From the NCBI GenBank assembly GCA_034440395.1, contig JAWXBW010000014.1, positions 1-32,937 on the forward strand: 32,937 nucleotides of DNA, given 5' to 3'. The position numbers were made by a program, and so were the translations under genes. The notes under the pieces were generated by a model. That model saw nothing but the letters and a program-made list of their open reading frames with translations, searched no databases and was not told where the DNA came from. How positions within the stretch are numbered: position 1 is the stretch's first letter; the number at the start of each line of letters is the position of its first letter. The stretch is from JAAUTS01 sp034440395 (GTDB lineage Bacteria; Verrucomicrobiota; Verrucomicrobiia; Methylacidiphilales; JAAUTS01). This document shows positions 22,862 to 30,159 of the stretch, in pieces.

Positions 22862-25369
22862 ATGAACCACACGCTTTTCTGCCTTCTTACAACATTTGCC
22901 TTTTCTCTTAGCACTCTCAATGCAGCGGACTTTTACGTCTCGAACTCTGGTAGTGATGGCAATCCAGGAACGATGGCCTCTCCCTTTGCCACAGTGGGTA
23001 AGGGTTTATCAAGCAGCTCTGGAGGGGATAGTATTTTTCTCGCCCGTGGCAGCACCTTTCGTGAGGGCAGTGCAAACGGGTTGGACGTAAACGGCGGACG
23101 CAGTCTCAAAGCTTTCGGCAGCACAGCTCTTCCACTCCCGATCTTATCTGGCAGCAGCTTCGCCACAGGCTGGACACCATGGCCCGCTAATCCGGCAATC
23201 CTGACCACCACATTCTCCTCTGGTGCGGTGAAGCAAGTTTTTCTCAATGGCCAACGACTAACCTTAGCTCGCACGCCTAACACAGGCTGGCTCAGAGCGC
23301 AGGCTGGCTCTAATAATAACACCATCAAAGATACGAACGTAAATGGGCTGAGTGGCGGTAGTGTCGTAGGTGGGGTGAACAACCGCTGGCAAGGTGCCCA
23401 AGTCCGCTGGCGGAAATGGACTTGGATTTATGAAACTCGCCCCATTACGAGCAATACTTCTGACACCCTCAACCTCGGTGGCACCACAACTTTAGATCTC
23501 ACTGGCGAGGGTAGCGGTTACTTTATTGATAACTCTCTCGCTGCGCTGGATGCCGCTGGGGAATGGTATTTTGACAGCTCTACCAACACTCTCTACGTCT
23601 ATCCTCCCGCCGGAACGAATACAGGAACCATGCAGGTGGAAGCATCCTGGCGTCATACGGGAATTAATCTCGGCGGCGGCACACTTGAGGATATCACGTT
23701 GCAGAATTACGAACGTGGCGTGCAGATCAATAGTGCGAGCACCTTACGCCGCACGCTCATCCAATGGATCAGTGGCTCGGCCATTGACATGAATTGGGGC
23801 TCAGGCGGCACCTTGATCACGGGCACTACCGTGCGTGATGTGTTCGATAATGGCATCAACTTGATTAACAATCCGGGTGGCCCAGCAGGCAATATCATTG
23901 AACGGAGTGAATTTACTCGTATCGGCTCCGTGCAGGGTTATGCCGGGAACGGTTCTTGGCGCGGCACAGGGATCGCCATCTTTGCCGGCCCCGCAATGAC
24001 CATCCGCCTCAACCGCTTTACTGACATCGGCTACGCTGGTGTTCTACCAGGAGTGCCGAACATCCTTATTCAACGTAATGTCTTCACCCGCTGCATGTCC
24101 TCTCTCAACGATGGTGGCGCTATTTACACCAATACGAATTCTACGATTATTCGGGAAAATATCATCCTTGATACGATTGGCGATCTGGACTCATCCCAAG
24201 AATGGTTCCCTCTTGGCCACGGCATTTGGCCAGAGTTTTTAAGTCGGTTTGCCAACACCGAAATCACAGACAACACCGTTTACGGTTCGGGCGGTTACGG
24301 AATTTGGTTACCCAATAACTACACCTGCACGATCAGCAGAAACACCCTCGTTTCTAACCGCTTATCCGCCTTATCTCTCGGTGGTGCGGAAGATGAATAC
24401 GCCAATCCTGCCGCAACCTACGCCAATCAAAATCACACCATCTCCGATAACATCCTCGCCATAGGTGGTAAGCCTTGGGTCGCCTTGCCCGGCCTCACTC
24501 TCTATTCTCCTTGGTGGTACTCTAGTAAGGATTATCTGCTCATGTATAAAGTCTATAGCGACCCCGCTCGTGATATAGATTACGGCACCATGACCGGCAC
24601 TCGCATGGTGAACCAAGACGGACTCGAACGCATCAAGCAAGAAGACGGCGTTGAGCAGACCATCGCCCAGTGGCAAGCCTCTGAACCAACTTGGCGTGAT
24701 GCCTCTCCCGCAACCAACGTGGGCAACAGCTTCCTTTTTATCAATGACACGGAAGCTTCCGTTAATTTCCCGCTCCCCGCCGGTAACACGTGGCAGACGC
24801 TCACCGGAGGTGCGGCTGGTAGCTTATTCGCCATCGCCCCCTTCCGCTCTGCTCTCTTGCTCGCCACCACTGGCTCCACTGCCAGCTTGAAGGGCTATTA
24901 TTTAGCCTCAGAAATCCCCAGCGGTAACGGTCTCAGCACCTTCCGTAGCACTTATAACTTAGCCACAAATGGAACCCAAGACTCCCTCACCCCCGCCGGC
25001 GACGGCGTGCAAAATCTCCTGAAATACGCCTTCAACATGATGGGAACAGGCACGGCTCAGACCTCACTCTTAGCCACGCCGAACAGTGCCGTGCTAACGC
25101 CCACAGGCTCCGCAGGCTTACCCCTTGTTGATGTGGACGGCACGGGAAAACTCCGCGTCACTTACGTCCGTCGCATTAGCACTAGTAATCCCGGTGTCAG
25201 CTATGCCGTGGAGTTCAGTGACACACTTGCTAACGGCACTTGGGCCGTCAACGGCTCCGCCACTTCTGCTGTCACGAATATAGATGCGACATTAGAAAGA
25301 GTCGTCATAACCGACAACGCCACCGGTCTAGGCAAACGCTTCATCCGCGTGCGCGTGACCGCTTTGTAA
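22862..25369 (+). CDS. Secreted right-handed beta-helix protein with verrucomicrobial-type C-terminal domain
   Basis: This 835-residue protein has a signal peptide at residues ~1-20 (ending TLNA-ADF) and a good Shine-Dalgarno (AAGGGAA). Right after the signal comes FYVSNSGSDGNPGTMASPF, which is the usual opening of parallel beta-helix proteins (pectate-lyase-like, DUF1565-type). The middle (about residues 255-540) has recurring short strands with Asn/Gly turns, such as TLEDITLQNYERG, NGINLINNPGG, NRFTDIGYAG, TEITDNTVYGSGGYGIW and CTISRNTLVSNR. The C-terminal ~130 residues form a separate domain with DGVQNLLKYAFNM, a VTYVRR strand, YAVEFSDTL and a last strand KRFIRVRVTAL. I see no named catalytic set. 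It probably binds or cleaves a polysaccharide outside the cell or at its surface. It appears monocistronic. Confidence 0.85.
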   Translation: MNHTLFCLLTTFAFSLSTLNAADFYVSNSGSDGNPGTMASPFATVGKGLSSSSGGDSIFLARGSTFREGSANGLDVNGGRSLKAFGSTALPLPILSGSSFATGWTPWPANPAILTTTFSSGAVKQVFLNGQRLTLARTPNTGWLRAQAGSNNNTIKDTNVNGLSGGSVVGGVNNRWQGAQVRWRKWTWIYETRPITSNTSDTLNLGGTTTLDLTGEGSGYFIDNSLAALDAAGEWYFDSSTNTLYVYPPAGTNTGTMQVEASWRHTGINLGGGTLEDITLQNYERGVQINSASTLRRTLIQWISGSAIDMNWGSGGTLITGTTVRDVFDNGINLINNPGGPAGNIIERSEFTRIGSVQGYAGNGSWRGTGIAIFAGPAMTIRLNRFTDIGYAGVLPGVPNILIQRNVFTRCMSSLNDGGAIYTNTNSTIIRENIILDTIGDLDSSQEWFPLGHGIWPEFLSRFANTEITDNTVYGSGGYGIWLPNNYTCTISRNTLVSNRLSALSLGGAEDEYANPAATYANQNHTISDNILAIGGKPWVALPGLTLYSPWWYSSKDYLLMYKVYSDPARDIDYGTMTGTRMVNQDGLERIKQEDGVEQTIAQWQASEPTWRDASPATNVGNSFLFINDTEASVNFPLPAGNTWQTLTGGAAGSLFAIAPFRSALLLATTGSTASLKGYYLASEIPSGNGLSTFRSTYNLATNGTQDSLTPAGDGVQNLLKYAFNMMGTGTAQTSLLATPNSAVLTPTGSAGLPLVDVDGTGKLRVTYVRRISTSNPGVSYAVEFSDTLANGTWAVNGSATSAVTNIDATLERVVITDNATGLGKRFIRVRVTAL

Positions 25370-25672
25370 ATGCCGGCTCGCTCTAAGAGAGTGCAGATAA
25401 AACTCTGGTTTTTTTACTCTTTATGATCTCCTGTCCGTCCCACATTACGGAAAGGGTGCGACAAAATTTCATCCTCCTTTTAAGGCTAGACAGTTCATTT
25501 TAAGCGTAGTTATTTTTTCAACTTTTTTAACCCCTCCCACCTCTCCATTTATTGTGGTTGACCATTCTCAAGACACTTTCAGACTCTAAAAAGAATGAAT
25601 CTGCTTCAGACTTCCAACGTCCGTAGTTATTAGACGATAAAATAATCCTCTCAACCTACCCTCAAATCCTTT
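25370..25672. other. Intergenic region before the lipoprotein cluster
   Basis: No gene is seen in these 303 bases. It holds a weak terminator-like stem at 25388-25415, A+T-rich runs, an unpaired TTGACC near 25558, and TAAAAT at 25638-25643 (5 of 6 against TATAAT), which could be a -10 for the lpoB-like gene. No convincing -35 goes with it. Confidence 0.5.
25388..25415 (+). terminator. Possible weak terminator after the beta-helix gene
   Basis: AGAGT (25388-25392) pairs with ACTCT (25402-25406), followed by GG and seven T to 25415. The stem has only 5 bp. Confidence 0.35.
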
Positions 25673-26284
25673 ATGAAATTATTCCCAAGCTCCGCCATTT
25701 TTCTCCTACCCTTAGCCTTCCTCGCCGCCTGCGCCACTGCTCCTGAACCTGCCGTGCGTTACGTCGATCCCGGTGCTCAAGGCCGCATCCAGACCACAGG
25801 AATCGAGTCGCAAGACATCGCCGCCGCTGCCCAAAAAGCCGCTCAATCCATCCTTAATGTCCCCCAAATTGCCCAAGCCAGCCGTGCCCCTGTCATCATC
25901 ATTACGCCCGTGAAGAATCGTAGCTCCAGCCCCATTGATACTGACCTCTACACCACCAAGCTACGGGGAACTCTGATGCAATACACTTCAGGTAAAGTCC
26001 GCTTCCTCGCTCGTGACGCCTCCGCTCGCACTAATGAGCGTGAACAACAACTACGCGAGAGCGGAGCCGTGGCCAGTGGCGGCACAGCTTCCACGGGTCG
26101 GACAGCTGCAACCTATGACTATTTGCTCACGGCAGAACTTCAGGGCATCTCCACCGCAACTAGTCAAGGTGCCAGTGATTATTTCCTCATCTCTTTTAAG
26201 CTCGTGGACTTTAATGACATGCTGCTTTGGGAAGACCAATACGAAATTAAAAAAGAAGGTCGCGAGAGCGGAGTTTACCGCTAA
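25673..26284 (+). CDS. LpoB-like lipoprotein (penicillin-binding-protein activator family)
   Basis: This 203-residue lipoprotein has a signal with lipobox LAAC at Cys20. After a short linker comes the compact alpha/beta domain seen in LpoB/YcfM: APVIIITPVKNRSSSPIDTDLYTTKL, then GKVRFLARD, TYDYLLTAELQGI, SDYFLISFKLVDFNDMLLWEDQYEIKK. The pattern of N-R-(T/S), D-x-x-L-y-T-x-x-L, a 'yD-Y-x-L-t-g/a-x-L' strand and a final 'l-W-E-d-x-y-e-i-k-k' is the family hallmark. E. coli LpoB, anchored in the outer membrane, reaches through peptidoglycan to switch on PBP1b. Whether this protein does so here is inference. It heads a run of four exported proteins; the next gene starts 5 bases later. Confidence 0.82.
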   Translation: MKLFPSSAIFLLPLAFLAACATAPEPAVRYVDPGAQGRIQTTGIESQDIAAAAQKAAQSILNVPQIAQASRAPVIIITPVKNRSSSPIDTDLYTTKLRGTLMQYTSGKVRFLARDASARTNEREQQLRESGAVASGGTASTGRTAATYDYLLTAELQGISTATSQGASDYFLISFKLVDFNDMLLWEDQYEIKKEGRESGVYR

Positions 26285-26288
26285 TTAC

Positions 26289-27530
26289 GTGAAACCCCAC
26301 TTCACGTGCGGCAGCTTACTTCTCGCTCTCAGCCTACTATCAGGTTGTGCGGGTGGAGCTTACACCCAGCGATCAGCCTCCGGCGTAAAGATTGATCCCA
26401 TGGTTCTGCAATCAGCCGAGCAGACCGTCGCTCAACGTAACCTTCCCGAGGAGCTACGGCCTGAATTTACCGCCCTCTACAGTGAAGGCCGGCAAAATTC
26501 TGTTCTGCACGCCATGCGTGCTGGCTTAATGGCGTTACGCCTAGGCCGCGCCGATCTAGCTAAGGAAACCTTTGACCAAGCCATCCGCGAGGTCGAAGCC
26601 TTACAGGAAGGAACTGAGCAGGCGCAGCGTGCTAAAAGTAAATTCGTGGGCGAGAGAGAAAAATGGTTCAAAGGAGAAAGCTACGAACGCGCGGCACTCT
26701 ATTTTTATCGAGGTATTCTTTTCCTTGGCGATCACGATTATGGTAACGCCGCTGCTTGTTTTAAACGAGCCCAGCTCCAAGACATCACCAGCGAGGAAGA
26801 GAGCGGTTTTGCTGGAGATTGGACGAGTTGCGAGTTAGGTTTGGCTCTAGCTTCGACGTGGAACGGTGTGCCCAGCGACGCTACGGCGGCACGGCAACGA
26901 GCGGATAAATTCCAGAGTAAGCAAGGCGAAGTTCCTTGGCCTACGCCTCAGACCAATACGCTTCTCGTGGTGGAAGTAGGCAAGGCTCCAATAAAATACC
27001 GCGGAGGTAATCAAGGCGAACAACTGCGTTACCTCGAAGAAGCACCGCAGATTCAGCAAATACGTGTCAGCACTCCAACCTTTAAAGTCACCTCCGCTCC
27101 AGCAGAAAACCTTTTCTTTCAAGCCACTACAAGAGGCGATCGCCAAGTGGATTTTTTCCTAAGAGATAAAGCTTCGTTTAAAGAAGACACTTCCAACGCC
27201 ACTGTCGGACTAGCTGCTGCTGCTGTCGTGGCTTCCCAAAGCGAGCGGAGTGGTATCGCTGCGGGAGTTCTCGGCTTAGCCGCTATCGGCACCGCCATAG
27301 CCTCCGCTGTCAGTGACCCTTCCGCTGATATCCGAGCTTGGGATAATTTACCACACTCGATCTATCTGTTAAACCTCAACCTACCCAATCCAGACATGCC
27401 TCTTCAGATAGAAGCGCTTGACCAAGCTGGAAACGTAGTGAATACCATGACCGTGAACGACGTCAAAATAAGCACGCCTACCGACGCAAAAAAACTAAAT
27501 GTACTTTTTCTACGAATTAAAACTCCCTAA
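26289..27530 (+). CDS. COG3014-like lipoprotein with TPR-type repeats
   Basis: I chose the GTG at 26289 (413 residues) because it directly begins a lipoprotein signal with LSGC at Cys20. A much earlier in-frame ATG would overlap the lpoB-like gene and lack a signal. Helical repeats follow (ALMALRLGRADLAKETFDQAI-type and ERAALYFYRGILFLGDHDYGNAAACFKRAQ), then a QGEVPWPTPQTNTLLVVEVG strand with a globular beta-rich domain. A small Ala/Gly-rich hydrophobic stretch lies near residues 305-335 (TVGLAAAAVVASQ...AAGVLGLAAIGTAIASAV). It ends with a beta domain around LPHSIYLLNLNLPN. From memory this matches uncharacterised COG3014 proteins, which are neighbours of lpoB and ycfL in some gammaproteobacteria. 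Function unknown. Confidence 0.75.
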   Translation: MKPHFTCGSLLLALSLLSGCAGGAYTQRSASGVKIDPMVLQSAEQTVAQRNLPEELRPEFTALYSEGRQNSVLHAMRAGLMALRLGRADLAKETFDQAIREVEALQEGTEQAQRAKSKFVGEREKWFKGESYERAALYFYRGILFLGDHDYGNAAACFKRAQLQDITSEEESGFAGDWTSCELGLALASTWNGVPSDATAARQRADKFQSKQGEVPWPTPQTNTLLVVEVGKAPIKYRGGNQGEQLRYLEEAPQIQQIRVSTPTFKVTSAPAENLFFQATTRGDRQVDFFLRDKASFKEDTSNATVGLAAAAVVASQSERSGIAAGVLGLAAIGTAIASAVSDPSADIRAWDNLPHSIYLLNLNLPNPDMPLQIEALDQAGNVVNTMTVNDVKISTPTDAKKLNVLFLRIKTP

Positions 27531-27540
27531 CTATCCCCTT

Positions 27541-27996
27541 ATGAAAATCCACTCACTCCGTCTCCAATGTCGCCCTGCTACTCTTTTCCTCCTGAGCCTT
27601 TTGGTTCTCAGTGCTTGTAGCAGCGGTCCTTATACGCCTAAGACTGACCCGAAAAAACCCGAAGCTAAGGGTCTACCCATCGTCTTCCTCGATAAAGACG
27701 TGCGTCGCACCGTTTCCGTGGATGTTCCCGTTATTACCACCCGGAGTCCTGCAGGAAACATGACCGTGCAGGTCCCCTTCCGTAACCGCACCAATGATGA
27801 AGTCGTTTACCTTCAAGCTCAAACTCTGTTCCGTAATGCCTCTGGTATGATCCTTTATTCCACTCCTGGCAGTGAACCGGCTTGGACGAACCTCATGATT
27901 ACGCCAAACCAATCGGCCTACTATCAACAAACGGCTCTTACTCAAGAGGCTGTAGCCTTCACCATACGTTTGCGTTACCAAGCTAGACCTAATTAA
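27541..27996 (+). CDS. YcfL-like (DUF1425) lipoprotein
   Basis: This 151-residue lipoprotein uses ATG 27541, with lipobox LSAC at Cys26. The mature domain carries TVQVPFRNRTNDEVVYLQAQTLFRN, a 'G-M-x-L' turn, W-T-N-L-M-I-T-P-N-Q-S-A-x-Y, and a closing AFTIRLRYQARPN. This is the Ig-like pattern of DUF1425/YcfL proteins (V-x-x-x-N-R-T ... f-R-w-x-d-x-x-G ... I-x-P-x-x-x-a ... a-x-x-x-R-L-x). In E. coli ycfL lies directly next to lpoB, and here the same two families flank a COG3014-like gene. The role of YcfL proteins is not well established. It starts 10 bases after the previous stop. Confidence 0.78.
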   Translation: MKIHSLRLQCRPATLFLLSLLVLSACSSGPYTPKTDPKKPEAKGLPIVFLDKDVRRTVSVDVPVITTRSPAGNMTVQVPFRNRTNDEVVYLQAQTLFRNASGMILYSTPGSEPAWTNLMITPNQSAYYQQTALTQEAVAFTIRLRYQARPN

Positions 27997-28017
27997 ACAC
28001 TCTCCCTAAAATATTTT

Positions 28018-28917
28018 ATGAAAACTATCCTCGTCTTCACCATTTTACTCAGTGCTACTCCTTTGGTGGTAGCGGATGTTAACGACGGCCGCTTTTCAGC
28101 TCAAGTCACGCCATCCGCTGCCCCTAGTCCCGGGTTGCCCATAACCGACTATGACGGAACGATCAAATCCTTCCGTGAAGAATACGTAAAGGCGAACAAG
28201 CCTAAGATCATTATCTATGTGAATCGTAGTCTCGTGAAAAACCGTGGTGAAATGCTCGACGTAGTTACGGTTCAAAATAGCACGCAGACTAAGGGTGATC
28301 CTGTCCCGCTACCGAACACGGGAAACATTCAAATAGGCACAGAAAATCAAGCAGCCAAGGAGGCTAAGCCCACTGTCAGCGGTAAAGGCGGAGAGCGTTT
28401 GGAAACCAGTACGGGCAGCTTGAGGACAAACAGTGAACGTGATTTAGGCGTTACCGCTTTGACGGAAGTCGAAGCTCGTAGCATCGAGGAAGCCTTTCAA
28501 AAACCCCTCTTTGACGCAGGTACTAAAATCGTGGATCAAAAAATAGCTCAAATGGCTTCCCGAACCTTTGCTGAAGCTGGTGACCAATTTTTAACTAGCC
28601 CCAAAACAGATAAGGAAAGAGAGGAAATTCTCGCCCTCAGAAAATCGGGTGATGTCGTGATAGAAGTCCTAGCACGAAACAGATTTTCCATCATTCCTAT
28701 GCCCTCAGGCGATGATATCCGTGAGGAGCGTTTAGACTTAGTCGTCACTGCCATTAGTCTAAAGGATGGAATTAAGCTAGCCCAAGTGAGCTCCGATTCT
28801 TTATTTGGTTTTAATCAGTCTCAAGGGAATCGCGCACAAAGCCGTTATAGCCAAATCAGCTCTGCCCAAATTATTGAGCAAACTGCGCTAGCACTCATGC
28901 AACGTCTTTCCTTCTGA
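28018..28917 (+). CDS. Exported protein of unknown function, fourth gene of the lpoB-like run
   Basis: This 299-residue protein has a signal peptide of ~19 residues (VFTILLSATPLVVA) and no lipobox cysteine. A Ser/Pro/Thr-rich stretch covers residues ~25-50, then a strand KPKIIIYVNRSLVKNR, a polar linker (~85-140), and a helix-strand region EEAFQKPLFDAGTKIVDQKIAQMA. Further on are KSGDVVIEVLARNRFSI, RLDLVVTAISLKDGIKLAQVSSDSLFG and a final helix IIEQTALALMQRL. The order 'F-x-x-x-L-f-x-A-G-x-x-i-V-D' then 'gD-v-v-i-x-v' then 'a-I-s-L-k-D-G-x-x-l-A-q' is reminiscent of the LpoB/CsgG-type alpha/beta fold, but I cannot assign a named family. It starts 21 bases after the YcfL-like gene and ends 35 bases from the convergent ychF. 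Confidence 0.75.
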   Translation: MKTILVFTILLSATPLVVADVNDGRFSAQVTPSAAPSPGLPITDYDGTIKSFREEYVKANKPKIIIYVNRSLVKNRGEMLDVVTVQNSTQTKGDPVPLPNTGNIQIGTENQAAKEAKPTVSGKGGERLETSTGSLRTNSERDLGVTALTEVEARSIEEAFQKPLFDAGTKIVDQKIAQMASRTFAEAGDQFLTSPKTDKEREEILALRKSGDVVIEVLARNRFSIIPMPSGDDIREERLDLVVTAISLKDGIKLAQVSSDSLFGFNQSQGNRAQSRYSQISSAQIIEQTALALMQRLSF

Positions 28918-28952
28918 TGGCGAAAGAGAACAGGGAGTGCCCCCCGATCCCC

Positions 28953-30077
28953 TTACACGTTGAAGCGGAATTCTAAAACATCTCCATCTTTCACTACGTA
29001 TTCTTTCCCTTCAATACGGACCTTAGCTGCTTCCTTAGCTTTACCCATGGAGCCGAGCGTTTTTAAATCCTCATAAGCCACGCACTCCGCTGCGATGAAG
29101 CCGCGCTCGAAATCACTGTGAATCACGCCGGCAGCAGCTGGTGCCTTATCTCCTTCGTGGATCGTCCACGCCCGTGTTTCTTTTTCCCCTGTCGTAAAAT
29201 ACGTTCTCAGGCCTAGCAAGTGATAAACAGCGCGAATGAGCTTGCCCACGCCCGATTCATCGACACCGAGATCCTTGAGATAGGCATTCTGATCTTCAAG
29301 CGGAAGATCTATCAGTTCCGATTCAATTTGCGCACTAATGATAACGGCCTCGGCCTGCAGGTGGCTGGCACAGAAATCTTCCACTTGCTTGATGCGTTGA
29401 CCCGTCGCAGTGCTGCGATCTCCTTTGGTGACAGCGGCGAGGTCTTCTTCCTTCACATTGCAGGCAAAGAGTGTCGGTTTATTGGAAAGGAGGAAAAAGC
29501 CTTTGGCGATGATTTTTTCGTCGTCGGACAGTTCACAAGTTAAGGCGGGAGCTCCCGTGTTTAAGTGCGGTTCAAGTTTTTCTAAAACAAGTTGCTCGGC
29601 CTTGGCTTTTTTATCGCCGCCTTTAGCAAGCTTTGCCACGCGGTCGCGTTGCTTTTGCACCGAGGCCATGTCACAAAGAACGAGCTCGGTCATGATGACT
29701 TCAATATCACGCAAAGGATCTACGCTGCCGCTGACATGGTGGATGTCCGCATCTTCAAAGCAACGTACAACTTGGACAATTGCATCCACTTCACGAATGT
29801 GGGAGAGGAATTGGTTGCCTAAACCTTCACCTTGGCTGGCACCTTTGACGAGACCCGCGATGTCCACCATCTCAATAGCGGCGGGGATGATTTTTTGAGT
29901 TTTAGAAATAGCGGCTAAGACGTCGAGGCGCACATCAGGTACTGTGACGATTCCTATGTTCGGCTCAATGGTGCAGAACGGGTAGTTAGCTGCTTGAGCT
30001 TTACGCGTTTTGGTGATGGCATTAAATAAAGTGCTTTTACCGACGTTAGGTAAACCGACGATTCCTGATCTTAACAT
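28953..30077 (-). CDS. ychF: Ribosome-associated ATPase/GTPase YchF (OLA1 family)
   Basis: YchF is a universally conserved Obg-family P-loop protein that prefers ATP and binds ribosomes. The 374-residue protein (start MLRSGIVGLPNVGKSTLFNAI) has the P-loop GLPNVGKST. Its G3 block is VDIAGLVKGASQGEGLGNQFLSHIREVDAI, and the YchF-specific NxxE-type recognition site corresponds to ACNVKEEDL. The C-terminal TGS domain ends with GKEYVVKDGDVLEFRFNV. I chose ATG 30077 because an in-frame ATG 19 codons further upstream would place the amt terminator hairpin inside the coding sequence. A perfect palindrome precedes the start. Confidence 0.95.
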   Translation of the reverse strand: MLRSGIVGLPNVGKSTLFNAITKTRKAQAANYPFCTIEPNIGIVTVPDVRLDVLAAISKTQKIIPAAIEMVDIAGLVKGASQGEGLGNQFLSHIREVDAIVQVVRCFEDADIHHVSGSVDPLRDIEVIMTELVLCDMASVQKQRDRVAKLAKGGDKKAKAEQLVLEKLEPHLNTGAPALTCELSDDEKIIAKGFFLLSNKPTLFACNVKEEDLAAVTKGDRSTATGQRIKQVEDFCASHLQAEAVIISAQIESELIDLPLEDQNAYLKDLGVDESGVGKLIRAVYHLLGLRTYFTTGEKETRAWTIHEGDKAPAAAGVIHSDFERGFIAAECVAYEDLKTLGSMGKAKEAAKVRIEGKEYVVKDGDVLEFRFNV

Positions 30078-30090
30078 ACTGGGAGTTAAG

Positions 30091-30102
30091 CGAAACGTTT
30101 CG
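30091..30102. promoter_or_regulatory. Perfect 12-bp palindrome upstream of ychF
   Basis: CGAAACGTTTCG lies 13 bases upstream of the ychF start codon. Such symmetry fits a dimeric regulator's operator, but a 12-bp palindrome can also arise by chance. Confidence 0.3.
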
Positions 30103-30113
30103 GAAGTGAAAGC

Positions 30114-30145
30114 AAAAAGGCCGCCTGTTTCCAAGTGGCCTTTTT
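30114..30145 (-). terminator. Intrinsic terminator after the ammonium transporter gene
   Basis: AAAAAGGCC (30114-30122) and GGCCTTTTT (30137-30145) form a 9-bp stem around a 14-base loop. On the minus strand it lies 14 bases after the amt stop and ends in a T-run. Confidence 0.8.
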
Positions 30146-30159
30146 GCCGTGGAGAAAAA

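Noticed and set aside
24580..24879. Minus-strand open frames opposite the beta-helix gene (for example 99 codons here)
   Set aside because: They are antisense shadows of a GC-rich coding frame, with no motif, signal or ribosome-binding site.
26013..26288. Upstream in-frame extension of the COG3014-like gene
   Set aside because: It overlaps the lpoB-like gene by ~270 bases, whereas the GTG at 26289 directly begins a lipoprotein signal peptide.
30078..30134. N-terminal extension of ychF
   Set aside because: It would encode 19 extra residues from within the amt terminator hairpin, and YchF proteins normally begin just before the P-loop at GLPNVGKS.
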